Part shown: piece by piece, positions 29,219-39,400 of the stretch | Layout: each line of letters opens with the position of its first letter | How positions within the stretch are numbered: the first letter of the stretch is position 1 | DNA from: Nothopassalora personata | Taxonomy: Eukaryota > Ascomycota > Dothideomycetes > Mycosphaerellales > Mycosphaerellaceae | Assembly: GCA_033816765.1 (NCBI GenBank) | Contig: CM066289.1 | Coordinates: forward strand, 3,100,001 to 3,164,000 | Direction: 5' to 3' | DNA length: 64,000 nucleotides | Translations under genes and position numbers: made by a program | The notes under the pieces: generated by a model | Told to the model about the DNA's origin: nothing | The model's database searches: none | What the model saw: the letters and a program-made list of their open reading frames with translations, nothing else

Positions 29219-29635
29219 TATTAGGTTTAGTATAACCTAATAATATCACAAGTTAAGAAGACAAGCTTAATCGGGTTTGTTCTCGGGCCGATAGGAAGTT
29301 AAGGGAGAGTAATAAAGTAGTAGCTATCTTGTCTTATAAAGGCTAAGCAGTAGTAAGGTAGAGGTTAGGTTATAGTATATTCTAAATAGTAATATTAAAC
29401 AGTAAGTTAAACGCTTCTAAACTATAAGGGTTTTTAGCGTTCCTAAATATAAAGAGTACATTATCTAGATCTGTAGTGTCTACCTACAGATCCTACAGAT
29501 CTAAAGGGTCTATAGTGTCTATTGAGGGAGCGACAGATCCTCTATACAGGGAATCTGTATTACGAGACACGGATCCTAATGTCGTTACGTGCTAGTACGG
29601 GGGAGCCTTAGGCCTATCGCGCTTAGACCGTAACA
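29219..29635 (-). repeat. 5' LTR of element C (417 bp)
   Basis: Read on the minus strand: TGTTACGGTC ... ending in TAACCTAATA-type sequence. The R/U5 half matches the LTRs of D; the U3 half (29460-29635) is unrelated to A and to both D LTRs. Confidence 0.75.
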
Positions 29636-31180
29636 ACCTACGCCTTAAAGTAGAAGTTACTCTAGAACTTACTCGTAAACACTAACCCGCGGTTACTTAC
29701 TTGTTACGGTTCGGTTCAGGAAGAACCCACAGCCACTCATTCTTCGGGAAGGACCGAAACTGAGCAGGTCGACTTCGCTCAGACTGATCAGCTCAGTGAT
29801 CAGTTCGCTCAGTCTGCTCAGTGATCAGTCTGCTCAGTCTGATCAGTTACGCCAAGACATGGCACTATATAGACGACGCTTCTTTACGAGTAGATAGGAG
29901 CCTCGTGCTCAACTCAAATCAACACTCTTGTGTTAAGTTGCAACCTTGTAGTGAACTCTCGTTCACACTACTTTAGAGACATATCGAGGATCGACACTTC
30001 CTAGGCCACCCACGTGACGAGGGACAAGGCCCAACCGCAACATTACTATACCCGCTAGTACACTATAATGCCGCACGACTTCGTCTCGTAAGATCCTCGT
30101 AAGCTCCGCCGCTATATATATCTTAGTCGTAGGAATGTATAAGTTTATTTTAGAGTAGCGGTCGACGATTACTAGGATCGTATTATACACGTATTCTCCT
30201 CGCTTACTTAGCGGTAGGTCCGTAATAAAATCTATAGTAATTTCCTACTATAGACCGTCTAGCCTAGGTAGTAGCTATAGCTCGCCGTAGGGTCGATAGC
30301 GCCTCCCCTTCGAGGTCTAATAAGCCCTATAGTTTCTAACATACTCCCTTATATCCTTACTAAGTAATTCCTACTAGTAATAACGTCGTAGTAGCTCTTT
30401 AGTCTTTACCTTACTAAAGTGCCCTACTAGTAGGTCGTTATAATGCATGTAGAGTAGCTATACTCTTACTATATAGTCTTCGGGTACTATAATTGCGTTC
30501 CCGCGATAGACTAACCCGTCTTTTATATACTAGTCCTTAGCGTCCCCTTCGCTAGGCGCCTACGATAAGTATACGACGTACCTATCGTCTCTCCCCTATA
30601 CGATTTTTATTAGTAGTATAAGTAGTTTACCTAGGCCGCCCTACATTATTATAGCGTATACTCTTACTAGTAGCGATTGGGTCCCCTACGGCTCGTAGGC
30701 TCCTACTACTATTATCGTCGCCTTATCCTATATCTTCTCGTAGGTAGCGGTTACGCGCCTTACTATAGGCTCGTCCTCTCTTAATAGGGATTCCTTCTAG
30801 AAAGATAGCTTACTTTATAGCGTAGGAAGTAAGTTCGACGTCTACTACGCTACGCGTACGTAGTTACTACGTCGCGATAGCGTATCGGCTAGGTTACTCT
30901 TCCCCGACCTATACTCTACTACGAAGTCGAAAGATTATAGAAACGTCGCCTATCGAGCTTACCTCCCGTTTAGCTACTTTACTATTATAAAACCCTATAG
31001 GTTTATATAGTCGACTAGTACCTAAACCGTATACGATACGCCTTCGAGGTACGGTCGCTAATACTTAAATGCCTCTACTACTACTAGTAGCTCTTAGTTA
31101 TAGGTCTTATAATTGTACTCGGTAGGTATTATCTTACGAGAATAGAAGGTAATTAGATGCTACTTAGTCCTAAATAGTAA
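29636..31180 (-). pseudogene. pol: Element F pol remnant: RNase H and integrase
   Basis: Minus strand. 31180 to about 30830 reads as gypsy RNase H (TFYSRKIIPTEYNY, ELLVVVEAFK, LADTLSRRSNY). About 30450-30300 is the HHCC zone of integrase, then ITIDFITDLPLSKRG and NTILVIVDRYSK (about 30110-30250). The frame is interrupted by a solo LTR (29702-30042) right after AGIV and continues at 29701 with SNRGLVFTSKF (SDRG originally), until element C cuts it at 29635. RIP-degraded. The RT half is at 60675-61600, separated by element G. Confidence 0.85.
29702..30042. mobile_element. Solo LTR (341 bp) with TTACT target duplication
   Basis: Starts TGTTACGGTTCGG (same first 13 bases as the A LTR) and ends CCGCAACA, flanked by TTACT at 29697-29701 and 30043-30047. 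Rich in CA/TG, so not RIP-mutated, unlike its surroundings. Contains CTCAG/TGATCAG repeats (29777-29846) and CACGTGAC (30011-30018). Left behind by LTR-LTR recombination of a recent element; orientation assumed from TG...CA only. Confidence 0.88.
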
Positions 31181-31547
31181 TGTCTACTAACTATCCTATA
31201 TAGGCCTATCCGAGTTATAGTAGTATAGAGCGGCGCTTATGTAAGTAGGGGTATTTACCGGTCCCGGGACCGTGAAATTAGGTTACGTAACGAGTAGCGT
31301 AGTAGCTAGATAAAAAAGAGGATTAGCGGACCTAAACCCCTATACCCTCTACTCGGGAGGTATAAATTGAATTGTTACCTTAATGCTACGCTTACAATGC
31401 TTAACTACGTAGTATATATCTTAATAGCTATACTAGGTCCTACTAGCTTACCTAAATGTCTAATTAAACCTAAATGAAATTAGGGTAAGTTAGACCTAAG
31501 GGACCCCCTTTAAACCTAAGGTTAATATAACCTATTAGTCGTTAATA
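31181..31547 (-). repeat. 3' LTR of element G (left, 367 bp)
   Basis: Same length and near-identical to 60308-60674; visible differences are transitions. A pyrimidine-rich stretch (31548-31561) just inside is the minus-strand polypurine tract. Holds one copy of the GGTCCCGGGACC palindrome (31259-31270). Confidence 0.78.
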
Positions 31548-31984
31548 TATCCTCCCCTATTACGAACCTATCCTTAGGTTCTAAAGTAGTAAGCCCGGGC
31601 ACTATAGGTAGTGTAGTTAGTCGCTATAAGCTAAGGTGGTCTTATAGTAGTATAATAGCTTACCCTACTATTTAGCTTAATATATAAGATGTTAGGTAAT
31701 CCTAGGGCCTACTAGCGACAATTTATAAAGATCGAAAGGATTCTTCTAATAGAGACCGTAATAGTAACGTTAATAACCGCGACTCGCGCTATGTTAGCGT
31801 TAATCGAATAGGCTAGATAGTCGAATAATGCAAACGCTATTTATAAAACAAGTAAGTGTTAGTACTAGTAACCTAATAATTCTAAGGACGAGTCTATCGC
31901 GTAGCTAGAAAGTTAGTTAAGGGAAGATAAGTAACTATAAGAAACAAATAAAATCTAAGGACTAGAAGCATCCGTACCCGAAGT

Positions 31985-34900
31985 ATTAACTAGAACTAGA
32001 ACTAGAATTAGAACTAGGAACCTATAGGCTATAGCTATAGCCGGAAAATCAACTAGAAACTAGGAGTCTATAAACCCGCACTAACTACTTAGTTCTACTG
32101 ATTCTTATATAACTCCTTTATCTAGACCTACTCGTTATCGTAGCTAATACTAGTCTTATTAGACGCGTCCCTAAGTAGCTAGCTAGTAAAGTTCCTATAG
32201 TAGTTACGGAAGAAGCTCTTATCGTGCCCTTCGCTTATAAAGTATATCTACTCGAGAGTAGTAACTAAGCTAAGCTACTTATCTATTAGTTTTATAGCTC
32301 GGACGCGCTAATTATACATCTTCTTATAGAAGAGCTCCGAGTCTAGGCGGACCGTAGCATTAAGCTACCTTCTAGTATTAAGGATAACTTCGTTATCGTT
32401 CTAAGACTTTAAACCTGCTAGGGCATCGGATAGAGAGCTAATACCGCTAAGGTATACGGCCGTAGGGAAAGGATAGCTAGGTACTAGGCGTCGATACTTA
32501 AACCCTATAGCGCTCTTACTTAGCGTCTTAAAGTTACGATAGAGGTCTATTACCTAGTGTATACTCTAGCTTCTCTAGAGTTTAAGATAGTTATCGTTGC
32601 GGATCTCGATAAAGTAAGGGTTAATCTAACGTAGCGTCTTCTTATGTGCGGCCTACCTTATTAGAACGCCTACAGTAGTTACCCGTATTTACCTAGCGCT
32701 TAGGTCCTCTCTAATCTAGCTAATACTGCTTTTACTTAGGTAGTTCTAAACCCTAACCGAGAAGAAACGCTTAAATCGGCCGTCTTCTATGTAGTTATTA
32801 GTCCGGCACTACTAGATAAACTCTATAGCATTCTCTTACTTATAAAAACCGTGTAAAAACTCCGACCTACTAGTGCCCTCTAAGTTAAGAGAGTATAGCA
32901 TATTAAGCCGGTTACTAGTCTAGTAGTTTTTACTTTCGAGGTTTAAGTCGACCCTAGTATACTGTACTATAGCGTTCGCATTACCCCCCTAATAAGCCCT
33001 ATTAAAGCTAAAAATCGTAGGCCTAGGGAAGGAGATAAACCGAGTATAGTGTTAAGGGTATAGCGCTACTTATAAGAGCTATAGCCCGGGGTCTTATCGT
33101 ATAATCTATTAGCTTAGAGAATACTACATGTTCTAGTAGACGCCGCCGTTACTAACCTTATTTAATTCTCGTAGGTGCTATCGGTACACGTCAAATTCTC
33201 GACTTATTATTTCTCTAACCGTTTTAACCCGCGGTACTAGTTTAGCGTTATTATACTAGTATAGTATATTGCTATTAATGTAGGTACCGGTACTATTAAG
33301 ATCGGCTTAGTTAGCTTTATTAATGCCGAATTTGTCGAGGATCTAGTTATAGTTAGTATACGTAACGATACTACTCGTAGTACCGACTTTACCTCGAACG
33401 CGGAGGTAGCTAAGCGGGTTAATAGTCTTCTAACCTCGCTTATTAGGGCGAAACTACGACCTATTTTTTACCTTAATAGCTAAAAAACTCTTACCTTTAA
33501 AGAGCTAGTCTTAGACCTTAAGCGCGCGCTTATATAGGGTATTAGCGGTAATACCGGGATTCGTAATAAAGTAGAGGGCCTTATAATAGAAATCTCGAAT
33601 ATACTAATCGTATATTATAGCGCTAACCTTACTATCCCTCTTAAGAACCTATAAGATAGTATGTTCGAGCATCTTAAGGCCCGCTATCCGGTACTTAGGT
33701 AGCTAGTTAATACTATCTACGTTAATCGAGTTTCTAAACTTAACGCTATAGTACCGCTTATTATAGGTACAGTTAGCGCGCTTAATCCGGAGAGCCTCGT
33801 CTTCTTATAGGATCTAATCCTTAAAGACTAATACATCCCTAATTATAGCCGAAGGTAATATAGTAAGTATCGGATTACTATTCTTAGTTAAGGCCGGAGT
33901 AGATCGTAGGGTGCTAACCGGTATACCTAGCGGACTACCCTCGCGTATAGGTGCGCCGTCTAGCGTTCGGTTAGGCGAGGATCGAGTAGGCGCAGTTATA
34001 CCCTTACCTATGCTCTCGCCTATACGGAGCTACTTAAGTTGACTCGACTTACGACCGCCTCTCGATAGGACTACAGGCTAGGTAGAGGCTAGTAGTATAG
34101 TTAGCGTAGTACTCTTTATACGTCCTTTACCTTTACTACCCGGTAGTAGCTAACGTAGCTAAGGCTATTACTAGCTAGATAGTCTAGGTTAATCTATACT
34201 ATCCTCTAAGGACGCGGACTTCTTAGTAATAGTACCCTCTATAAAGTATAGAAGGCTATCCTTATAGACGGCTAGGCGGTATCTTCTAATAATCTCCCTA
34301 CTCTTAGCCGACTACGGATTAATGCTACGTGCTTTAGCCTCCCTATCGTACCGGGTAAGATTACTAGGCTCTAGAATTTGCTTACGATCTATGCCCTTAC
34401 GGCCGATCCTTATACGCTAGATTAATGCCCTCTAAATTCTACTAATAGCCCTACTATAATCTAGGTACTTATTAATAAAGGCCGTAAACTAGCGGCGCCC
34501 TCTATTAGTACTATAAAGCTCGGAGATAACGCGTCGATTAAGAATCTTATTATCTATCTACTATAGCTAGTAGCGGGTAAGCGTAGCTCGAAGAGTCTTC
34601 TCTCGGTTACGAATCTCTAAACCGGTCTTACGAATCTTACCGACGATAGGAAATAAGACATCGAGCTTCTTATTACTAAGGAATTTATCCTAGTAGCTCT
34701 TGCCTATACCGCTCTTAACTTCCTCGAAAAACAGGTTAACCTAGACGGAGTAGTCTTTAAATACCTTCTCGAAGCCCTTATAGAAGTCCTTTAATACCTT
34801 AACCCGCTTCTAAGGACTAAGCTCTCGGAACATAACATTAGCGGCGGACTTCGGCGTGTTTGTATTAGTAAGGATTGCTTAACGTTGTCCGGTAGACGAA

Positions 34901-35070
34901 GGCACTCGAATAAGGTCTAAGGTAGGTAGGTAAGCCTAGTAATAGTGCTAGTAAGCGCTATACTCGAGCTAGCCGGGCGTAACGAAGGACTAGCTAAAGC
35001 TATAATAACTAGGATTCGCTAGTAGTAAGATCGTAAGAGCTAGCTATCTCGTAGTACTACTCTAGAGTGT
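31985..35070 (-). pseudogene. Accessory long ORF of element G (copy 1), about 1000 codons
   Basis: Downstream of pol, in the position of env in retroviruses. One minus-strand frame stays in register from about 35070 to 31985, interrupted only by TAG/TAA at plausible Trp/Gln positions. Segments: an N-terminal helical part (TPKSAANVMFREL, SYWDKFLSNKKLDVLF), a Gln/Ser/Pro/Gly-rich linker (about 34180-33880), and a C-terminal domain (motifs REIISREFDVYR, TRVDLNLESKNYQTSNRLNM, DGRFKRFFSVR, YPFPTAVYLSGISSLSDALA). The last part resembles, from memory, uncharacterised transposon-associated fungal proteins; no function assigned. A CT-rich minus-strand leader (about 35150-35260) precedes it. No obvious hydrophobic fusion segment, so not env. 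Bases 31548-31985 show only untranslated sequence. Confidence 0.6.
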
Positions 35071-35468
35071 TAGTAAGCTTTAAAAGCTTAATGTTAGGGT
35101 AGGGGCTTTAAAGAAGGTTAAGGTCGTAAAGAGAGAGGCTAAAGAACTGTCTAATGTATATAGTAGTAGTAGATAGATATATTAGTAGTTAGTGTTAGTA
35201 TTAGTTGTCGGTAAGGATATACTAGTATTTAAAGAAAAAAAGAGGAAGTAGTAGGTAGAGAGCTACGCTTAAGTATGCCTCTTAGCGTATATCCCTATAA
35301 CCGTTATAAGGCAGTAGTACCGAGACCGGTCTTATGTGTAGTAAGAGCAGTGCTATTAAGGTTATACTAAAGGTCCGATAACCCTATATATAACCGAAAA
35401 CTAGTGCTAGTAACTACCTAGGTAAGCATTTAATAGAGGCATGCCGTACTATTACGTAATCCGATGTA

Positions 35469-35484
35469 CCGGTCCCGGGACCGG
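35469..35484. other. Perfect palindrome CCGGTCCCGGGACCGG, upstream of accessory ORF (copy 1)
   Basis: 16-bp exact palindrome followed by TAAAT; about 400 bp upstream of the accessory ORF. The same palindrome is at 39320-39335 and, slightly altered, in both LTRs. Confidence 0.85.
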
Positions 35485-35899
35485 TAAATGTAACTCTACT
35501 AACTAAGGTCTAACTAAGGTAAGAACATCCTATAAAGTAAAGTCTAGATAACCGAATTGACTTAATAAACTAAAGGGTATGCGTAACACATGCCTAAGGG
35601 AAGTAAACTCCGTACGCTATTACTAACTAATTAGTTCTTAGCCTCGATCCTACTAAACTATAAAATTTTAGCTATAGAAAGGTTATAAGGCCTAACCTAT
35701 AGCTTCTTAGATTCCGGTTTAGGATCCGATCCCCTTTCGTTAACTCCTACAGGTAGTACGTCTTCGTCGGCAATAGGCTCGATCTCGTTCGAATTACTAC
35801 TATCTTCGCTATTAGCGACGCTATTAGCGACTTCTCCCTCCCCTATTACGAGATCGATCCTATTATCCAAGCCTAGTACTCCTATGTTATCCGGGCGAA

Positions 35900-38800
35900 G
35901 CTCTAGAACTAGCTTAAGGTTTTCTCGTACCTAAACACCCTTTATTAGCGTACTATTAAGTTCCTTAAGAATATAGGTACTAAACTCCCTAGAGACACTA
36001 GACACCCGATATAGACCTTGCTATCGGTAACCGATCTTACGTAAGAAGTTATCCTTATATAGCTTATCGAACCTTATAATAAGGTCGCCCTTCTAGAAAC
36101 TAATAAAGTTAACATTCCGGTAAGAATTAAAGTAGTCCTTACTAAGTTCTCTTAGCCGCTTCCTTCGAGTATATAGCTCTTCTAAACTAAGGTCTCGAGC
36201 CTAGAGTTAACGCGTACGTATAGTAAGTAGGTCCTTAGTCGTCCTTACCGATCCCTATTAATAATTAGCCTACGTTAGGTACTTAACCTTAATTAGTAGA
36301 ATCGTACGATAGCTATATAGGACCTAAGCTAGCGTTATTCTAGTAGTACGACAGGTCGTAGTCCTATTAGCCTATAACATAGCGGGTACCTATTACTCCT
36401 ATTCGCGGTATGTGTTCCTTATAAGCTTTACTAAAGCTATAAGAATCGGACGGTATCTAACCTCGACCGGAGCATTAGACTACGGATAGTACGGTAATAT
36501 TCGGATCCTTCGAATACTAAGTCCTACGAGTAACCGCTTAACCTTAGCCGCATAAACCGTAGCGTTATTAAGCACAATTTTAGTATAGTAGCCGTACCTA
36601 TAGAAGACATCCTTATATAGAAACTTAGTAACCGTCTTAGAGCTAGGAGGTACCCTCGTTACTCTAGCCTCGATCTAGTTACTAAGTACTTCGCGCGTAA
36701 CTAGGAGGTATCTATTTTTATGCACCTAGACGGGGTCCGAGTACTACTTCTTACTAATAACCTAAGGGGTCGATAAGTAAAGCTTACTAGCGCGCTAGTT
36801 ACCTTCGCGAAACCTATAAGGAGTATAACTTCGAACCTACGTAGAGACATCGGCGAAGTACCCGTCCTAGTAATACCGATCGGAAATAAGGTTATATACG
36901 ACCTTAGCGCTACGGTAACCGTGTCTCTTATAGCATTCTATAACGATCTCCTTCTTTGCCTTATTATCGTTAATTATAAGTTGTAACGGTACTCCTCGGT
37001 GCTTCTAGAAGAATAGTAACTAATCCCGGATAAAGAAGTTAACGCTCTTCTTTACTAGCCGCCGGTACTTAGCGCGGGTAATACTATCGGGCCGAGTCCT
37101 AGTTTCTATAACCTAAGTAAGTTACTAAGAGCTTTTAGAGTATTAGTCCCCGAGATGTCGTGTTTTCTAGATTTTAACTAGATAGGTGTCGACCGGCTCC
37201 GGGTACCCGAATAGCTTATTATTAATTATCCGGTTAACTTTGTCTTCGTTAGCTTCTCTAGGTTCCTAAGGTGTAGAGGGTCTACGAGACAGGGCATCTA
37301 GGCTAGTATACCTAGTCCCCGTAACGTGCTTTACTTCGAACGTAAATAGCCTAATCTATATAACCTACCGGGCTATTACCGAGTTAGGTAGGTCCGAAGC
37401 CGGCCGGTTAAGTTACTATATAAGTGTCTTAGTATTAACCTTAAGGATAAAATTAACGCTAGTAACATATCTCTAGATCTTCTTAAGCCCCTTAAGGACC
37501 CTAAGGCATTCCCGCTTACTAGCATTATATCTAGATTCTAACGCGTTCTAGATTCTACTCTTATACCGTACCGGGTAACGCCGTCGGATGCTGTCTATTA
37601 ATTCTTAAGAAACGATACATCCCTATCTAGTACCGCTAGCATTAACTAAGATAAAGATAGACCTAGTACTAGGTAAGTAGTAGAGGGTAACTAAGGCTAG
37701 AGCCTATATAAGATATCTAGTAACCTCTTCTTTCGAGAACTGCTTATTTTCTATCTAGGTGAACTCGGCGTCCTTCTTTAGTAGCTTATACATTAGTCGA
37801 GCGATAATAACAAACTAGGGGATCTATATCCGGAAGTACATATATAGCCCTATATAGGTACGGACCTCCTTAATATAGGTAGGCGTAGGCTAATCTAGGA
37901 TCTTAGCTACAACCTTTAGGTTAGGATAGCGACTATCCGGGCTAGTAACGTACCTAATAATCTTAAGCTTTTCGTATAACTATTAAGATTTGCCTCTAGT
38001 AACTACCGCACTAGCTCTTTCTAAGTTAGTAAGAACTAGATCTAGGGAAACAATATGCTTAACGACCTATTTCCTTAACCTAGGCTCTACTTCTATATTC
38101 CTATAGTCCTTAGTTAGTCCCTTAATACCGATGTTATCGAGAAACGGCTTCGCTCGATGTAAGATATAATTAAGTAGAATCTTTATTACTGCACGCACGA
38201 ACTAAGCAACTAAATTAGTAGCTCCTTAAGGTAGAGTCGTATTACGTACTAGGCTAAGAGGGGTTATAAAGGCTATTAAGTCCCGGTAGGACTTATCTAA
38301 AGTAATCTAATTATAACCTAAAAACAGGTCTATAAGTGAAGCGACTCGGTATCCGGTAAAATCCTCTAAGAAGCTATCCGTATCCGGTGGAATGTTAGTA
38401 TCGCGTATAGTAACCTTATTTAGGAGCATAGCTAAGTTAATTAACCGATATAGCACATCGCTTCTAGAGGTATTAACCTTCTTTACGACTAGGAACTAGC
38501 TATTGGAATATGCCCCTTATAAGTATTCTAGGATGTTGTTCTTAATCCGGGCTCTAATTATGCGCTTAATAATTGCCCTAAGACTTAGGTGCAACCGGAT
38601 AGGGCGTGCCTACTATAGCCTATAAGGGACCGTGTTAATCTTCTAAGGTAGTATAACGTCGTGCCTAATTTACCTTATATAACTAAAATCCTAAGCGAGG
38701 ACTGCCTCCCGGTTGTAGAGCATCTTATCGAATAAGGCCCTTTCTATTAGTAATAGCTTAATGCTAACCTTAATTAAGGTAAGCCGTTCTAGAGTAATCT

Positions 38801-39400
38801 AACTATCTCGCTTAATACTTAAGAATTTCTTAGTTAAGTACTTCCCGTTAAACGGACCTTGTCCTTTAGGCATCTTAGATTCTAGGTATAGTACCCTACG
38901 CTTCTATTCTATATCTCCCTTAACTCGTGATTCTAGGCGTTCGTAAACGCTCGCGTCTACTAGCTTCTTCTTATCCGCCTTACGCTTATATATCGTAAAG
39001 ACCTACGGCATCCTAATGTTAGCTATATATTAGCCTACGTGTTACTTCCGTACCTAAGTATTTAATATAGATTACCTTAAGATCTCGGAGGGCTAATCCC
39101 CTTAAACGAAATAAACGTTAGTAATAGAATCTCCCTTAAACGCGCCTGTTCCAATTTCTATAACTCGTTCCTTTATTCTAGTACTCCTAAGCAATCCTAA
39201 TAAGTAAGCTAAATGGTTACTAGGTGTTAGAGCCTTACCGGGTTCCTATAGATGCGTCGAGTCTTCGTATAGATACGCCGTGTCGTAGCCGTATCCGTTT
39301 TCCTTACTATAGCTATTTGCCGGTCCCGGGACCGGTAAATTAAAGTCCGAGGTTTCTCCGAGATAGTACGAGAACCTTACTAATTTTATTAAATCCGGCT
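35900..39400 (-). pseudogene. pol: Pol remnant of element G, copy 1 (RT-RNase H-integrase)
   Basis: Minus strand. Near 39400-38900 a frame leads through MP(Q)VFTIYKRKADKKK. RT about 38700-38000: RLINLAMLLNKVTIRD, ASLIDLFLGYN(Q), LPQGATNLVA, and the catalytic box FLDN (38133-38144), D to N. RNase H about 37700-37270 (VNASGTR, ECLRVLKGLKK, TSLDALSRRP). Integrase about 37080-36350 (LLVTREVLSN, NAPVEVRYRPI). C-terminal tail to about 35900. Many Trp/Gln-type stops; dead. Belongs to a gypsy lineage distinct from A, B and F. Confidence 0.82.
39320..39335. other. Perfect palindrome CCGGTCCCGGGACCGG, near pol start (copy 1)
   Basis: Same 16-bp palindrome, flanked by ATTTG and TAAAT so that the symmetry nearly extends. 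It lies inside a frame that could be coding (would read PVPGP), so it may be protein-coding rather than regulatory. Confidence 0.8.

Larger units (their letters stand above)
23608..29635 (-). mobile_element. Element C: RIP-degraded relative of element A, 3' end cut by copia
   Basis: On the minus strand, from right to left: 5' LTR (29219-29635), gag, frameshift site, pol, antisense tRNA-like gene. Sequence from 23608 matches the part of A just past the tRNA-like gene, and then copia begins, so the antisense ORF and 3' LTR lie outside the window. Closely related to D (41960-49034), in inverted orientation. It sits inside element F: integrase sequence of F resumes at 29636. Confidence 0.88.

Noticed and set aside
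29963..30190. 75-codon minus-strand ORF as a gene
   Set aside because: It is a fusion of F integrase sequence with the end of the inserted solo LTR.
33281..33850. Plus-strand frame with few stops opposite the accessory ORF of G
   Set aside because: The minus-strand frame stays in register for about 3 kb with a sensible domain layout; the plus frame loses coherence after about 190 codons.
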